A DNA stretch of 64,000 bases, from NCBI RefSeq assembly GCF_004363235.1, contig NZ_SNYW01000001.1, positions 124,001 to 188,000 of the forward strand, read 5' to 3'. Positions within the stretch are counted from its first letter, which is position 1. Each line of letters begins with the position of its first letter. The DNA is from Dongia mobilis (GTDB lineage: Bacteria; Pseudomonadota; Alphaproteobacteria; Dongiales; Dongiaceae). The notes below the pieces were generated by a model. The model was given only the letters and a program-made list of their open reading frames with translations, made no database searches and was not told where the DNA came from. A program made the translations under genes and the position numbers. Below, piece after piece: positions 1 to 9,262 of the stretch.

Positions 1-3
1 CGG

Positions 4-31
4 GTTGCCTGTGGTCCGTTGCCTGTGGTCC
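4..31. repeat. Perfect 14-bp tandem duplication
   Basis: Two exact adjacent copies of GTTGCCTGTGGTCC (4-17 and 18-31), just upstream of the first complete gene. Short tandem duplications of similar length occur at other gene borders in this window (11949, 12716, 18515). No function is evident. The preceding gene lies outside the window, so it is unknown whether this copy also covers a stop codon. Confidence 0.85.
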
Positions 32-66
32 TATGCCGGCCGGTTCGAGAGGAAGGGGAACTGCGC

Positions 67-1086
67 ATGCAGCCGGTCAAATGGGGCATCGTCAGCACGG
101 CCGATATCGGCCTGAAGAAAGTGATTCCGGCGATGCTGCGCGGCCGCAACATCGAGATCGCCGCCATTGCCTCGCGCGACCTGCCGCGCGCCCAGGCGGC
201 AGCGGGCAGGCTCGGCATTCCCCGGGCCTATGGCTCTTACGAGGAATTGCTGGCCGATCCCGCGATCGAGGCCATCTACAACCCGCTGCCCAACCATCTT
301 CATGTGCCGGTGACGCTGCTGGCGCTTGCTGCCGGCAAGCATGTGCTGTGCGAGAAGCCGATCGCCCTCGACGCGGCCGAGGCGGCACTGCTGACCGAGG
401 CGGCGGCCAAGGCCGGCAAGCTGGTGGCGGAGGCCTTCATGGTGCGCTTCCACCCGCAATGGCAGCGGGCGCGCGAGATGGTCCGCGCGGGCGTGCTGGG
501 CGAGGTTCGCCTGGTCAGCTCGGTCTTCACCTATTATCTCGACGATCCCAACAATGTGCGCAACATGGCCGAGATCGGCGGCGGCGGGCTCTATGACATC
601 GGCTGCTATCCGATCGTCACCGCGCGCTATCTGTTCGGCGCCGAACCCGTCCGCGTCACGGCGGCGATGGACCGCGATCCCAGATTCAAGACTGACCGCC
701 TGACCTCGGCTATTGCCGAGTTTCCGCCGGATGCTTCCGGGGCCGGGCGCCACCTCGTCTTCGGCTGCGCCACGCAATTGGTGCCGCGCCAGCATGTGCA
801 GATCCTGGGCACGAAGGCGCGCGCCGAGGTGATGATCCCGTTCAACGCGCCCCCCAACCAGCCGACCATCATTCGCATCGACGACGGCACGGATCTGAGT
901 GGGGCCAATATCCGGGCCGAGACGATTCCCGCCTGCGACCAATACACCTTGCAGGGCGAAGTCTTCTCGGATGCCGTTCGCGGCAAGGCAACGCTCGAAT
1001 TCGGCATTGCCGATGCGATCCTCAACATGCGCGTGATCGATGCCATGTTCCGCGCGGCACAGCACGGCAGCTGGGAAAAGCCCTAG
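67..1086 (+). CDS. Gfo/Idh/MocA family NAD(P)-dependent oxidoreductase
   Basis: A 339-residue cytosolic dehydrogenase of the glucose-fructose oxidoreductase/inositol dehydrogenase family. An N-terminal Rossmann fold starts at GIVSTADIG (residues 7-15). The family EKP motif is at residues 96-98 and the GGGLYDIGCYPI stretch supplies the usual active-site region. The ATG at 67 follows a purine-rich GAGGAAGGGG; an earlier in-frame start would add a poorly conserved leader. The stop overlaps the GTG of the next gene (TAGTG), and the neighbours are glycosyltransferases, so oxidation or reduction of a sugar or sugar-like ring is likely. The exact substrate cannot be read from the sequence. Confidence 0.85.
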   Translation: MQPVKWGIVSTADIGLKKVIPAMLRGRNIEIAAIASRDLPRAQAAAGRLGIPRAYGSYEELLADPAIEAIYNPLPNHLHVPVTLLALAAGKHVLCEKPIALDAAEAALLTEAAAKAGKLVAEAFMVRFHPQWQRAREMVRAGVLGEVRLVSSVFTYYLDDPNNVRNMAEIGGGGLYDIGCYPIVTARYLFGAEPVRVTAAMDRDPRFKTDRLTSAIAEFPPDASGAGRHLVFGCATQLVPRQHVQILGTKARAEVMIPFNAPPNQPTIIRIDDGTDLSGANIRAETIPACDQYTLQGEVFSDAVRGKATLEFGIADAILNMRVIDAMFRAAQHGSWEKP

Positions 1087-2228
1087 TGGCACGGCATCCG
1101 CGCATCGCCTTCTATGCGCCGCTGAAGTCGCCGGACCACCCCGACGCCTCGGGCGACCGCACCGTGGCGCGGCTGCTGGTGAAGGCGCTTAAGCGCAGCG
1201 GGGCCGAGGTGACGCTCGCCTCGCGCCTGCGGGCCCGGGTGGGCGAGGGTGACGCGGCGGCGCAGCGGCGCATGGCGGCCAGGGGGCACGCCATCGCCGA
1301 TCGCCTGATCGCAAAATACCGCAGGCAGCCGGCACGCGAACGGCCGCAGGTCTGGTTCACCTATCACCTCTATTACAAGGCGGTCGACTGGGTGGGGCCG
1401 CGCGTCGCCAGGGCCCTCGGCATTCCCTATCTGGTGGCCGAGGCCAGCCATGCGCCGAAGCGCGCCGGCGGCCCCTATGCCTTCTCGCATGCGGCGGCGG
1501 AAGCAGCGATCCGCGGCGCCGATGCCATTTTCTGCCTCAATCCCGGCGACCGGGCCTGCCTTGCCGGTCTGGTTGCCAAGAAGCGGCTGGTCGACCTGCC
1601 ACCCTTTCTCGACGTGCAGGCCTTTGCGCCGCATCGGCCGGATCGCGATCTCGGGCGGTTGAAGCTTGCCACCCGTTACCGGCTCGATCCCGATCTGCCT
1701 TGGCTGGCCGCCATCGCGATGATGCGGCCCGGCGACAAGCTTGCCTCCTATCGCGTGCTGGGCGAGGCGCTGCGCCATGTGCGGCGACCCTATCAGCTGC
1801 TGGTGGTGGGCGACGGCGCCGCGCGGGCCGAGGTCGAGCAGGCCCTCTCGGCCGTCAAGGGCCGCATCGCCTGGCTGGGGTTGCGGGCGGCCCAGGAACT
1901 GCCCGAGATCTATGCCGCCGCTGACCTCATGGTCTGGCCGGCGGTCAACGAGGCCTTCGGCATGGCGCTTCTGGAAGCGCAGGCCTGCGGCTGCCCGGTC
2001 GTCGCCGGGGCGAGCGGCGGCGTGCCGGCGATCGTCGCCGATGGCGAGACCGGCTGGCTGTCGGCGCCGGGCGATGCGGCAGCCCTCGCCGCCGACATCG
2101 ATTTTGCGCTGGAGCGGGATCTAGCCCCCTATCGCCTGGCTGCCCGTGCCCATGTCCTCAAGCATCACGACATCGACGCCGCCGCCGCCCGGCTCGGCTG
2201 CGTCCTCGCGAAACTGGCGGCGTCGTGA
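1086..2228 (+). CDS. Glycosyltransferase family 4 (GT-B fold)
   Basis: 380 residues, GTG start overlapping the previous stop by one base. The C-terminal half is a typical Glycos_transf_1 domain. It has a VVGDGAARAEVE strand-loop, then the E-x7-E nucleotide-sugar motif EAFGMALLE and ACGCPVVAG, followed by DGETGWL. These are the classical GT4 donor-binding features. The N-terminal acceptor domain is less conserved and there is no signal peptide, so it acts at the cytoplasmic side. It forms a translationally coupled run with a phosphatase, a second glycosyltransferase and a deacetylase-like protein, suggesting one glycan or glycolipid pathway. Donor and acceptor are unknown. Confidence 0.85.
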   Translation: MARHPRIAFYAPLKSPDHPDASGDRTVARLLVKALKRSGAEVTLASRLRARVGEGDAAAQRRMAARGHAIADRLIAKYRRQPARERPQVWFTYHLYYKAVDWVGPRVARALGIPYLVAEASHAPKRAGGPYAFSHAAAEAAIRGADAIFCLNPGDRACLAGLVAKKRLVDLPPFLDVQAFAPHRPDRDLGRLKLATRYRLDPDLPWLAAIAMMRPGDKLASYRVLGEALRHVRRPYQLLVVGDGAARAEVEQALSAVKGRIAWLGLRAAQELPEIYAAADLMVWPAVNEAFGMALLEAQACGCPVVAGASGGVPAIVADGETGWLSAPGDAAALAADIDFALERDLAPYRLAARAHVLKHHDIDAAAARLGCVLAKLAAS

Positions 2229-2824
2229 CGCTTCTTGCCGTCATCCGCCACGCGCCCACTGCCTGGAACCGCGAGAAGCGCCTGCAGGGCCACACCGATA
2301 TCGGCCTCGGGGCGGAAGGACGCATCGTCGCCGCCAGCTGGCAGGTGCCGCGGGAATGGCAGGGCTGGCGCCTGCTCACCAGCCCGCTCGGCCGGGCGCG
2401 GGAAACGGCCGCGATCCTGTTTCCCGAACGGGAAGCCGAGATCGAGCCCGGTCTTCGCGAAATGAGTTTCGGTGCCTGGGAGGGTCGGCGCCTCGCCGAC
2501 CTGCGCGTCGATCCCGGCGCCGAGGCGGCGGAGCGGGAGCAACTCGGTCTCGACTTCCGCGCGCCCGGCGGCGAAAGCCCGCGCGAAGTGCAGGCGCGCC
2601 TCGCTCCCGTGCTGGCGCGCCTGGCTGCGGAAGGGCTGGACACGGTGGCTGTCAGCCACAAGGCGGTGAGCCGCGCGCTCTATGCCCTTGCCACCGGCTG
2701 GCGCATGCTGGAGAAGCCGCCGATCAAGCTGAAGGATGGCTGCGCCCATCTCTTCGACCTGGCCGCCGACGGTTCGCCCCGGGTGGCGGAACTCAATATC
2801 AGGCTGGGGTCGGGCGATGGCTAG
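2225..2824 (+). CDS. Histidine phosphatase family protein (phosphoglycerate mutase-like)
   Basis: 199 residues, GTG start in a GTGA overlap with the glycosyltransferase. The catalytic histidine signature appears as IRHAPTAWN (residues 7-15), an RHA variant of the usual RHG. The second conserved histidine lies in VSHKAVSRAL near residue 143. R/H/E/H family elements are present, including TSPLGRARETA. The family includes phosphoglycerate mutases, CobC and sugar-phosphate phosphatases. Between two glycosyltransferases, a sugar-phosphate or lipid-linked phosphate substrate is the simplest guess, but specificity is not readable. Confidence 0.8.
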   Translation: MTLLAVIRHAPTAWNREKRLQGHTDIGLGAEGRIVAASWQVPREWQGWRLLTSPLGRARETAAILFPEREAEIEPGLREMSFGAWEGRRLADLRVDPGAEAAEREQLGLDFRAPGGESPREVQARLAPVLARLAAEGLDTVAVSHKAVSRALYALATGWRMLEKPPIKLKDGCAHLFDLAADGSPRVAELNIRLGSGDG

Positions 2825-3965
2825 GCGCCGCGTTGCCCTTTATGTGCAGCATCTGCTGGGAATCGGGCATTTGCGGCGTGCGGCGGCGCTGGCCCGCGCC
2901 CTCGATGCTGCGGGGGCGGAGGTGCTGGTGCTGTCCGGCGGACATCCGGTGGCGGGAATCGATTTCGGCGGCGCGCGATTGCATCAACTGCCGCCGGCGG
3001 CGACGGCGGACAGCGATTTCTCCGGCCTGCTGGATGAAGCGGGCCGCCCGGTCGACGATGCCTGGCGGGCGCGGCGGCGGGACGAGTTGCTGCGGGCCGT
3101 GGCGGCATTCCGCCCGGGGATCATCGTCATCGAGATGTTCCCCTTCGGCCGACGGCCGTTCCGCTTCGAATTGCTGCCGCTGCTGGACTGGGCGGTTGTC
3201 CAATCGCCCCGCCCGCTGGTCGCGACCTCGGTGCGCGACATCCTGGTGGACAAGGGCAAGCCGGGCCGGGCCGAGGAGATCGCGGCGATGGTGAGACGTT
3301 ATTTCGACCTGGTGCTGGTGCATGGCGCCCAGGAGATGGTGCCCTTCGAACGCACCTTTCCGGCCGCTTCGGCCATCGCCGACCGGTTGCATTACACCGG
3401 CTATATCGCCGACCTGCCGGATGTGCGGCCGGGCGATCGCAGCCGGGGCGAGGTGCTGGTCTCGGCCGGTGGCGGGGCGGTGGGCGCGCCGCTGCTCGAG
3501 GCTGCGCTCAAAGCGCGGCCCCTGTCGCGGCTGAAGGACCGCCGCTGGCGGCTGATCGCCGGCCAAAACCTGCCGCCGGCGGATTTCGCGCGCCTCGCCG
3601 CCGCAGTGGCGGGCGATCCCGGCATCGTACTGGAACGGCATCGCACGGATTTCACGCAGCTTTTGGCACAATGTCATGTTTCCCTCTCGCAGGGCGGCTA
3701 TAACACGGTGATGGAAATCCTCAGCCTGAAGACCCCCGCCGTGCTGGTGCCCTTTGCCGACGGCGCGGAAAGCGAACAGAGCCTGCGTGCGCGCATCCTT
3801 GCCGAACGCCAAGCGGTGGATTGCCTGGATCCCGCCAGCCTGACGCCAGCCGCATTGGCCGCCGCCCTCGACCGGCGCGCGGCCCTGGGCGGCCCTGCCT
3901 TCACCATCGCCGTGGATGGCGCCCGCCGCGCCGCCGCCCTGTTGCTGGAGCGGGATGGTGCCTGA
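2817..3965 (+). CDS. MurG-like glycosyltransferase (GT28-type C-terminal domain)
   Basis: 382 residues from the ATG at 2817, which overlaps the preceding stop by 8 nt. The N-terminus (residues 5-30) has the LYVQHLLGIGHLRRA pattern seen in glycosyltransferases that open with a gly-rich acceptor loop. The C-terminal domain carries SQGGYNTVMEIL, equivalent to the GGxxT/N-E donor motif of MurG and related GT28 enzymes, followed by PAVLVPF. No membrane helix is seen. It is distinct from the GT4 enzyme upstream, so the cluster encodes two different transfer steps. Substrate unknown. Confidence 0.75.
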   Translation: MARRRVALYVQHLLGIGHLRRAAALARALDAAGAEVLVLSGGHPVAGIDFGGARLHQLPPAATADSDFSGLLDEAGRPVDDAWRARRRDELLRAVAAFRPGIIVIEMFPFGRRPFRFELLPLLDWAVVQSPRPLVATSVRDILVDKGKPGRAEEIAAMVRRYFDLVLVHGAQEMVPFERTFPAASAIADRLHYTGYIADLPDVRPGDRSRGEVLVSAGGGAVGAPLLEAALKARPLSRLKDRRWRLIAGQNLPPADFARLAAAVAGDPGIVLERHRTDFTQLLAQCHVSLSQGGYNTVMEILSLKTPAVLVPFADGAESEQSLRARILAERQAVDCLDPASLTPAALAAALDRRAALGGPAFTIAVDGARRAAALLLERDGA

Positions 3966-4824
3966 GATCACTTCGGCGGATCGGGCGGATTGGGATGATC
4001 TTGCCCGCGAATGTGATCGCTGGGCAGAGGCGGGCGCGCAGCCGACCCTGTGGTGGCGGGATGACGACGCGGTGGCGGACAGCCCGGCCCTGCGGCAATT
4101 GATGGCGGTGGCGCAGGTGCCGGTGGCGCTGGCCGTCATTCCGCTCGCCCCGGAGCGACCGCTGCAGCCCAGCCTCGACGAGGCCCTCGCCGCCTGGCCG
4201 GCGGCCAGCGTCCTGCAGCACGGCATTGCGCATCGCAACCGGGCCGCCGCCTCGGCCAAGAAATCCGAATTCCCGCCGGCCGATCCGTCCGACCCGTCGG
4301 CGGCCAGGATGGCCGCCGAGATCGCCGCCGGCCTGACCGCGGGCCGTGCCGCCCTGGAACGCGCTTTCGGCCCGCGCTTTCTGCCGGTTCTGACGCCACC
4401 CTGGAACCGGCTGGCGCCGGTCTGGGCCGGATCCCTGCCGGGTCTCGGCTTCCGCGGCCTCAGCCGGTTCGGCGAACCGCCCTATGCAGCCCGGCCGGCC
4501 ATCGCCGGTTTGCGCGAGATCGATACCCATGTCGATGTCATCGACTGGCGGGGCGGCGGCGGATTCCTGGGCGAGGCGGCCTGTCTCGGGCGCCTCGCCG
4601 GCCATCTTGCCGCGCGCCGGGCAGGTGCGGCCAGGCGGGACCAGCCGACCGGCCTGCTGACCCATCACCTGGTGCATGATGCCGCCACTTGGCGGTTTCT
4701 CGAGAACCTGCAAGATTGGCTGGCGCGGCGGGGCAATCCGGCATCGTTTCAGGACGCCCGCGATTTGTGGCCGTCCCGCCGGCAAGGGAATGGTTCCGGG
4801 ATGAGTTCGAGGCAGCATGATTGA
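3955..4824 (+). CDS. Polysaccharide deacetylase-like protein
   Basis: About 289 residues. The ATG at 3955 overlaps the upstream gene by 11 nt; the immediately following GTG (3958) is an alternative. Motifs match a divergent carbohydrate esterase 4/NodB-like fold: WWRDDDA (metal-binding Asp pair), QHGIAHRN (His pair), TPPWNR and the late THH. No signal peptide is seen, unusual for CE4 enzymes acting on walls, so it may act on a cytosolic or lipid-linked glycan precursor. Proteins of this type commonly sit next to paired glycosyltransferases and a histidine phosphatase in alphaproteobacteria (recollection, not searched). Confidence 0.7.
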   Translation: MVPEITSADRADWDDLARECDRWAEAGAQPTLWWRDDDAVADSPALRQLMAVAQVPVALAVIPLAPERPLQPSLDEALAAWPAASVLQHGIAHRNRAAASAKKSEFPPADPSDPSAARMAAEIAAGLTAGRAALERAFGPRFLPVLTPPWNRLAPVWAGSLPGLGFRGLSRFGEPPYAARPAIAGLREIDTHVDVIDWRGGGGFLGEAACLGRLAGHLAARRAGAARRDQPTGLLTHHLVHDAATWRFLENLQDWLARRGNPASFQDARDLWPSRRQGNGSGMSSRQHD

Positions 4825-5380
4825 AGTCCGCTACCCGCTGGGCAGCCTGGTGAAGGATTACCTGATCGGCCTTCTGGGACTTGCCGCCATCATCAATATC
4901 CTGACCTCGCTGGAGCCGGGCAGCGGCTTGTTCTGGTTCTTCCTGGCGCTCGGCCTGTTCTTCCTGGTGATGCTGCTGCACGGCGCCCAGCGCCATGTGA
5001 CGCGTGTCACACTCGGTGAAGATGGCATCGCCATCGGGCCGATCCATCGCCGCTTTATCGCCTGGAACGATCTCAAAGGGTTGAGTTTGAACTTTTACCC
5101 GGTACGATCCTGGCTCGGGCGGAACAAGGGGGGATGGATGGCGCTCAAGCTGAAATCGGATCGCAGCTCGATCGCGCTCGATTCCGACCTGCCGCATTTC
5201 CAGAGCATTGTCACCAAGGCGGCGCTGGCGGCGCGGGAAAACGGCGTCCTGGTGGATGCCTATACCGCGCACAACCTGCAATCCATCGGCGTCAGGCTGG
5301 ACGAGGCGGAGGCGAGCGCCGGGGGGCCGCCGCCCGATCTCGGCGGCGAAGTGCGGCCGGATGGCGAGGCGCGGCCATGA
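4817..5380 (+). CDS. Small membrane protein of unknown function, PH-domain-like
   Basis: 187 residues, overlapping the preceding stop by 8 nt and the following ATPase start by 4 nt (ATGA). Two hydrophobic helices occupy roughly residues 10-32 and 38-55, followed by a cytosolic part. That part has the strand pattern VTLGEDGIAIG..RFIAWNDLKGLSL, which resembles bacterial PH-like/DUF domains. The last 25 residues are low-complexity and rich in Gly, Pro and Glu. I do not recognise a named family. Its place between the glycan genes and the ABC importer, coupled to both, is its most informative feature. Confidence 0.65.
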   Translation: MIEVRYPLGSLVKDYLIGLLGLAAIINILTSLEPGSGLFWFFLALGLFFLVMLLHGAQRHVTRVTLGEDGIAIGPIHRRFIAWNDLKGLSLNFYPVRSWLGRNKGGWMALKLKSDRSSIALDSDLPHFQSIVTKAALAARENGVLVDAYTAHNLQSIGVRLDEAEASAGGPPPDLGGEVRPDGEARP

Positions 5381-7278
5381 CCGATCTCCTCAAGGTTAAC
5401 AATCTGGCGGTCGACTTTGCCCTCGAGGGTGGCTCGATCCAGGCGGTGCGCGGCGTGTCGTTCCGCGTGCCGGCGGGCAAGACCGTGGCGCTGGTGGGTG
5501 AATCCGGGTCCGGCAAATCGGTCTGCGCACAGGCGATCATGGGCCTGCTGCCGCGTTCGGCCACGATCCGTTCCGGCGAGATCCTGTTCGACCGACGCAC
5601 CAGCGGTGGCGACTGGAGCGAGAAGGGCGGTATCGTCGACATCGCCAAGCTGGGCCGCGACGGGCCGGAAATGCGGGCCATCCGCGGCCGCGCCATCTCG
5701 ATCATCTTCCAGGAGCCGATGACCTCGCTCTCGCCGGTGCACACGATCGGCGACCAGATTGGCGAGGCGCTGCAACTGCATCTCAAGCTGAGCGAAAAGG
5801 AGGGCAGGGAAAAGGTTATCGCGATGCTGCGCGCGGTCGGCTTCCCGGATCCGGCGCGCGCCGTCAAGACCTATCCCTTCGAACTGTCCGGCGGCCTCAG
5901 GCAGCGGGCGATGATCGCCATGGCGCTGATCTGCAACCCCTCGCTGCTCATCGCCGACGAACCGACCACGGCCCTCGACGTCACCATCCAGGCGCAGATC
6001 CTCAAGCTGATGGCGGATCTGCAGAAGGAACTGGGCATGGCGATGCTGATGATCACCCATGACCTCGGCGTCGTCGCCAATGTCGCCGACGAGGTGGTGG
6101 TCATGTATCACGGCGAGGTGATGGAGGCCGGCCCGGTCGAGGCCATCTTCCGGGCGCCGGAACATCCCTATCTCAGGGCGCTGATGCAGGCGGTGCCGCG
6201 ATTCGGCATGACCGACGCGGAACGCCTGGTGCCGATTCGCGAAATCAAGAGCGAGGCCGGGCCGCTGTTCCAGGAAAAGCAACCCTGGCCGGAAGGCGCC
6301 GACAAGGCGGGTCCGCTCCTCGACGTGCGCAACGTGCAGAAGGGCTTCACCATCAAGAAGGGCGGCTTCTGGGGCGGCGGGCACCAGCAGAAGGTGACCG
6401 CCGTGGCCGATGTCAGCTTCGAGGTGAAGCGCGGCGAGTGCCTGGGACTGGTGGGCGAATCCGGCTGCGGCAAGACGACCCTGTCCAAGATCATCATGCG
6501 CGCCCTGTCGCCCGACAGCGGCGAGATCTACTACAACGATCGCGGCCGCCGCCTCGACGTACGCGGCATGAGCGGCGCCGACCTCAACGAATACCGCAAG
6601 CGCGTGCAGTTCGTGTTCCAGGACCCGATCGGTTCGCTCAACCCGCGCATGACGGTGTTCGACATCATCAGCGAGCCGCTGGTGATCCACCGGATCGGCG
6701 ATGCGGCGATGCGCGCCGAGGCGGTGAAGGAGTTGATGGCACTGGTCGGCCTCGACATCCGCCATTTGCGGCGCTATCCGCACAGCTTCTCGGGCGGTCA
6801 GCGCCAGCGCATCGGCATCGCCCGCGCGCTCGCGCTCCGACCCGATCTCATCATCTGCGACGAACCGGTCTCGGCCCTCGACGTGTCCATCCAGGCGCAG
6901 ATTCTCAATCTGCTCAAGGATATCAAGGCGAAGCTCGGCCTGACCTACATTTTCATCTCGCACAATCTGGCCGTGGTCGATTACGTCGCCGACCGCATCA
7001 TGGTGATGTGCGCGGGGCGCGTGGTCGAGATGGCGCCGACGCAGGAATTGTTCCGCAATCCGCTGCATCCCTATACCAGGGCGCTGCTGGCCGCCGTGCC
7101 CAATCCCAGCCTCGACGACTGCCTCGATTTCGGCCGCGTCATGGAGGAGAAGGCCTCGCAGCCTGCGGCCTGGCCGGCTCCCTTCACCATCGATGCCGAC
7201 AATCAGCCGACGCTGATCGATATCGGCAACGAACATTGGGTGCGCGCCGATTTGTCGATCCGGAGAGAAGCCGCATGA
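5377..7278 (+). CDS. Dipeptide/oligopeptide ABC transporter ATPase, DppD-DppF fusion
   Basis: 633 residues with two complete nucleotide-binding domains in one chain. The first has Walker A GESGSGKS (41-48), signature LSGGLRQR and Walker [13 protein letters not shown]. The second has Walker [10 protein letters not shown], signature FSGGQRQR and Walker [13 protein letters not shown]. Each domain ends in the oligopeptide-type extension ([18 protein letters not shown]). The fused form is common for peptide-type importers. It energises the permeases encoded at 9263 and 10291. Overlap of start and stop codons with both neighbours indicates one transcript. Confidence 0.92.
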   Translation: MTDLLKVNNLAVDFALEGGSIQAVRGVSFRVPAGKTVALVGESGSGKSVCAQAIMGLLPRSATIRSGEILFDRRTSGGDWSEKGGIVDIAKLGRDGPEMRAIRGRAISIIFQEPMTSLSPVHTIGDQIGEALQLHLKLSEKEGREKVIAMLRAVGFPDPARAVKTYPFELSGGLRQRAMIAMALICNPSLLIADEPTTALDVTIQAQILKLMADLQKELGMAMLMITHDLGVVANVADEVVVMYHGEVMEAGPVEAIFRAPEHPYLRALMQAVPRFGMTDAERLVPIREIKSEAGPLFQEKQPWPEGADKAGPLLDVRNVQKGFTIKKGGFWGGGHQQKVTAVADVSFEVKRGECLGLVGESGCGKTTLSKIIMRALSPDSGEIYYNDRGRRLDVRGMSGADLNEYRKRVQFVFQDPIGSLNPRMTVFDIISEPLVIHRIGDAAMRAEAVKELMALVGLDIRHLRRYPHSFSGGQRQRIGIARALALRPDLIICDEPVSALDVSIQAQILNLLKDIKAKLGLTYIFISHNLAVVDYVADRIMVMCAGRVVEMAPTQELFRNPLHPYTRALLAAVPNPSLDDCLDFGRVMEEKASQPAAWPAPFTIDADNQPTLIDIGNEHWVRADLSIRREAA

Positions 7279-9245
7279 AACACCTACGCGCGCGCATTTC
7301 CCGCGTCCTCGGCCTCGTGCTGGCAGCGCCTGCCGTCCTGGCACTGGCGACGCTGCCCGCCCTGGCGGCCGAGGGGGCCCGGTTCATCGGCGCGCCCCTC
7401 TTTGCCGAGGCGGAGAAGGCGGGCGACCTGCCGCCGGTGGCGGAGCGGCTGCCGGAGCAGCCCCTCGTCACCGACATGCCGGCGATCGGCCGCCACGGCG
7501 GCGAGATCCGCACGCTGATGGCAAGCCCCAAGGACAGCCGCATCCTGGTGGCCTATTCCTATGCCAGGCTGGTTGGCTATGACCGCAATTTCGAGCTCAA
7601 GCCCGACCTTCTCGAATCCTTCGAGGTGGCGGAAGGGCGCATTTTCACCCTGCATCTGCGCAAGGGCCACAGATGGTCCAATGGCAAGCCCTTCACCACC
7701 GAGGATTTCCGCTTCTGGTGGGAGGATGTCGCCAATAACGAGGAGCTGTTCCCGGTCGGCCCGCCCGCGGTGCTGATCGTCGATGGCGAGAAGCCGCAGG
7801 TGGAGGTGATCGACGAGTTCACCATCCGCTATTCCTGGTCGCAACCCAACACCGAGTTCCTCCCGGCGCTGGCCGGGGCGACGCCGCTCTATATCTACCA
7901 GCCCGCCAAATACATGAAGAAGTTCCACGCCAAATACGCCGATCCGGCGGAACTCGAGGCGGCGGTCAAGGATAGCGGCCAGCCGAGCTGGGCGGCACTC
8001 TACAACCGGCGCGGCAACCAGTACCGCAACGACAATCCGAAACTGCCGACCCTCGATCCCTGGGTGCTGCGCATCAAGCCGCCGGCTGACCGCCTCGTCT
8101 TCGTGCGCAACCCCTATTACCACCGGGTTGACCGCAACGGCCGGCAGTTGCCCTATCTCGACCAGGTCGTGATGGATGTCGCCGATTCCAAGCTCATTCC
8201 GGCCAAGGTGGCGGCGGGAGAGAGCGACCTGCAGGCGCGCTATCTGCGTTTCGACAACTACACCTTCCTGAAGAAGGCGGAGAAGGAGGGGCGCTTTGCG
8301 CTGCACCTCTGGGAAGACAGCCGCGGCTCCAATTTCGCGCTGTTCCCCAACCTCAACTGCAACGACGAGGAATGGCGCAAGCTCAACCGCGACGTCCGTT
8401 TCCGCCGCGCGCTGTCACTGGGCGTCAACCGGCACGAGATCAACCAGGCGATCTATTACGGCCTCGGCAAGGAAGGTGCCAACACCGTGCAGGAGATGAG
8501 CCCGCTGTTCAGGTCGCAATATCGCCTTTCCTGGTCGGTGTTCGATCTGTCCACCGCCAACCGCCTGCTCGACGAGATCGGCCTCACTGAGCGCGACGAT
8601 GAGGGTTATCGCCGCCTGCCGGACGGCAGGCGCATGACCATCATCATCGAGACGGCCGGCGAATCGACCGAGGAAACCGACATCCTGCAGCTGATCAAGG
8701 ACAGCTGGCGGGAGCTCGGCATCGATATCTTCACCAAGCCGTCGCAGCGCGAGGTGTTCCGCGACCGCATCTTCACCGGCGAGACCATCATGTCGGTCTC
8801 CTTCGGCGTCGACAACGGCATCCCGACCCCGGACATGAGTCCGAAGGAATTCGCCCCGTCGACCCAGCAGCAATACATGTGGCCGAAATGGGGGCAGTAT
8901 ATCGAGACGCAGGGTGCCTCCGGCACCCCCATCGACCTGCCGGAGGCGCAGGAGCTGGCCGATCTGCTGGCGCAATGGCGCGGCAGCGCCGATGCCGACG
9001 AGCGGCGCGAGATCTGGGACCGGATCCTCGCCATCTGGTCCGAGCAGGTCTATTCCATCGGCACTGTCACCAACATTCCGCAGCCGGTCATCGTCGACAA
9101 GTCGATCCGGAATCTTCCCGACCAGGGTATGTGGGCCTGGGACCCGGGAGCCCATTTCGGCGTCTACCGCATCGACTGCCTGTGGCGCGAGCTGGCTCCC
9201 GAGGCCCTGGCTTCGCTCAGTCCGGTCGAGGATCGCCTGCAATAG
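7275..9245 (+). CDS. Extracellular solute-binding protein, family 5 (oligopeptide-type importer)
   Basis: 656 residues with a Sec signal peptide (twin Arg-rich n-region, hydrophobic core, cleavage near ALAAEGA, about residue 32). Family SBP_bac_5 hallmarks include the LKPDLLESFEV segment, LHLRKGHRWSNG and the long C-lobe typical of large peptide or oligosaccharide binding proteins. At over 600 residues it is longer than DppA/OppA (about 535), closer to the AgpA/YejA-like group, so the ligand may be a glyco-oligomer or modified peptide rather than a dipeptide. The ATG overlaps the ATPase stop (ATGA). Confidence 0.88.
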   Translation: MKHLRARISRVLGLVLAAPAVLALATLPALAAEGARFIGAPLFAEAEKAGDLPPVAERLPEQPLVTDMPAIGRHGGEIRTLMASPKDSRILVAYSYARLVGYDRNFELKPDLLESFEVAEGRIFTLHLRKGHRWSNGKPFTTEDFRFWWEDVANNEELFPVGPPAVLIVDGEKPQVEVIDEFTIRYSWSQPNTEFLPALAGATPLYIYQPAKYMKKFHAKYADPAELEAAVKDSGQPSWAALYNRRGNQYRNDNPKLPTLDPWVLRIKPPADRLVFVRNPYYHRVDRNGRQLPYLDQVVMDVADSKLIPAKVAAGESDLQARYLRFDNYTFLKKAEKEGRFALHLWEDSRGSNFALFPNLNCNDEEWRKLNRDVRFRRALSLGVNRHEINQAIYYGLGKEGANTVQEMSPLFRSQYRLSWSVFDLSTANRLLDEIGLTERDDEGYRRLPDGRRMTIIIETAGESTEETDILQLIKDSWRELGIDIFTKPSQREVFRDRIFTGETIMSVSFGVDNGIPTPDMSPKEFAPSTQQQYMWPKWGQYIETQGASGTPIDLPEAQELADLLAQWRGSADADERREIWDRILAIWSEQVYSIGTVTNIPQPVIVDKSIRNLPDQGMWAWDPGAHFGVYRIDCLWRELAPEALASLSPVEDRLQ

Positions 9246-9262
9246 AAGGTCGCTAATCCGTC

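Noticed and set aside
5260-7344. A 694-codon minus-strand frame opposite the fused ATPase
   Set aside because: The opposite strand encodes two complete ABC ATPase domains. The minus frame shows His/Asp/Arg-rich low-complexity sequence typical of antisense shadows.
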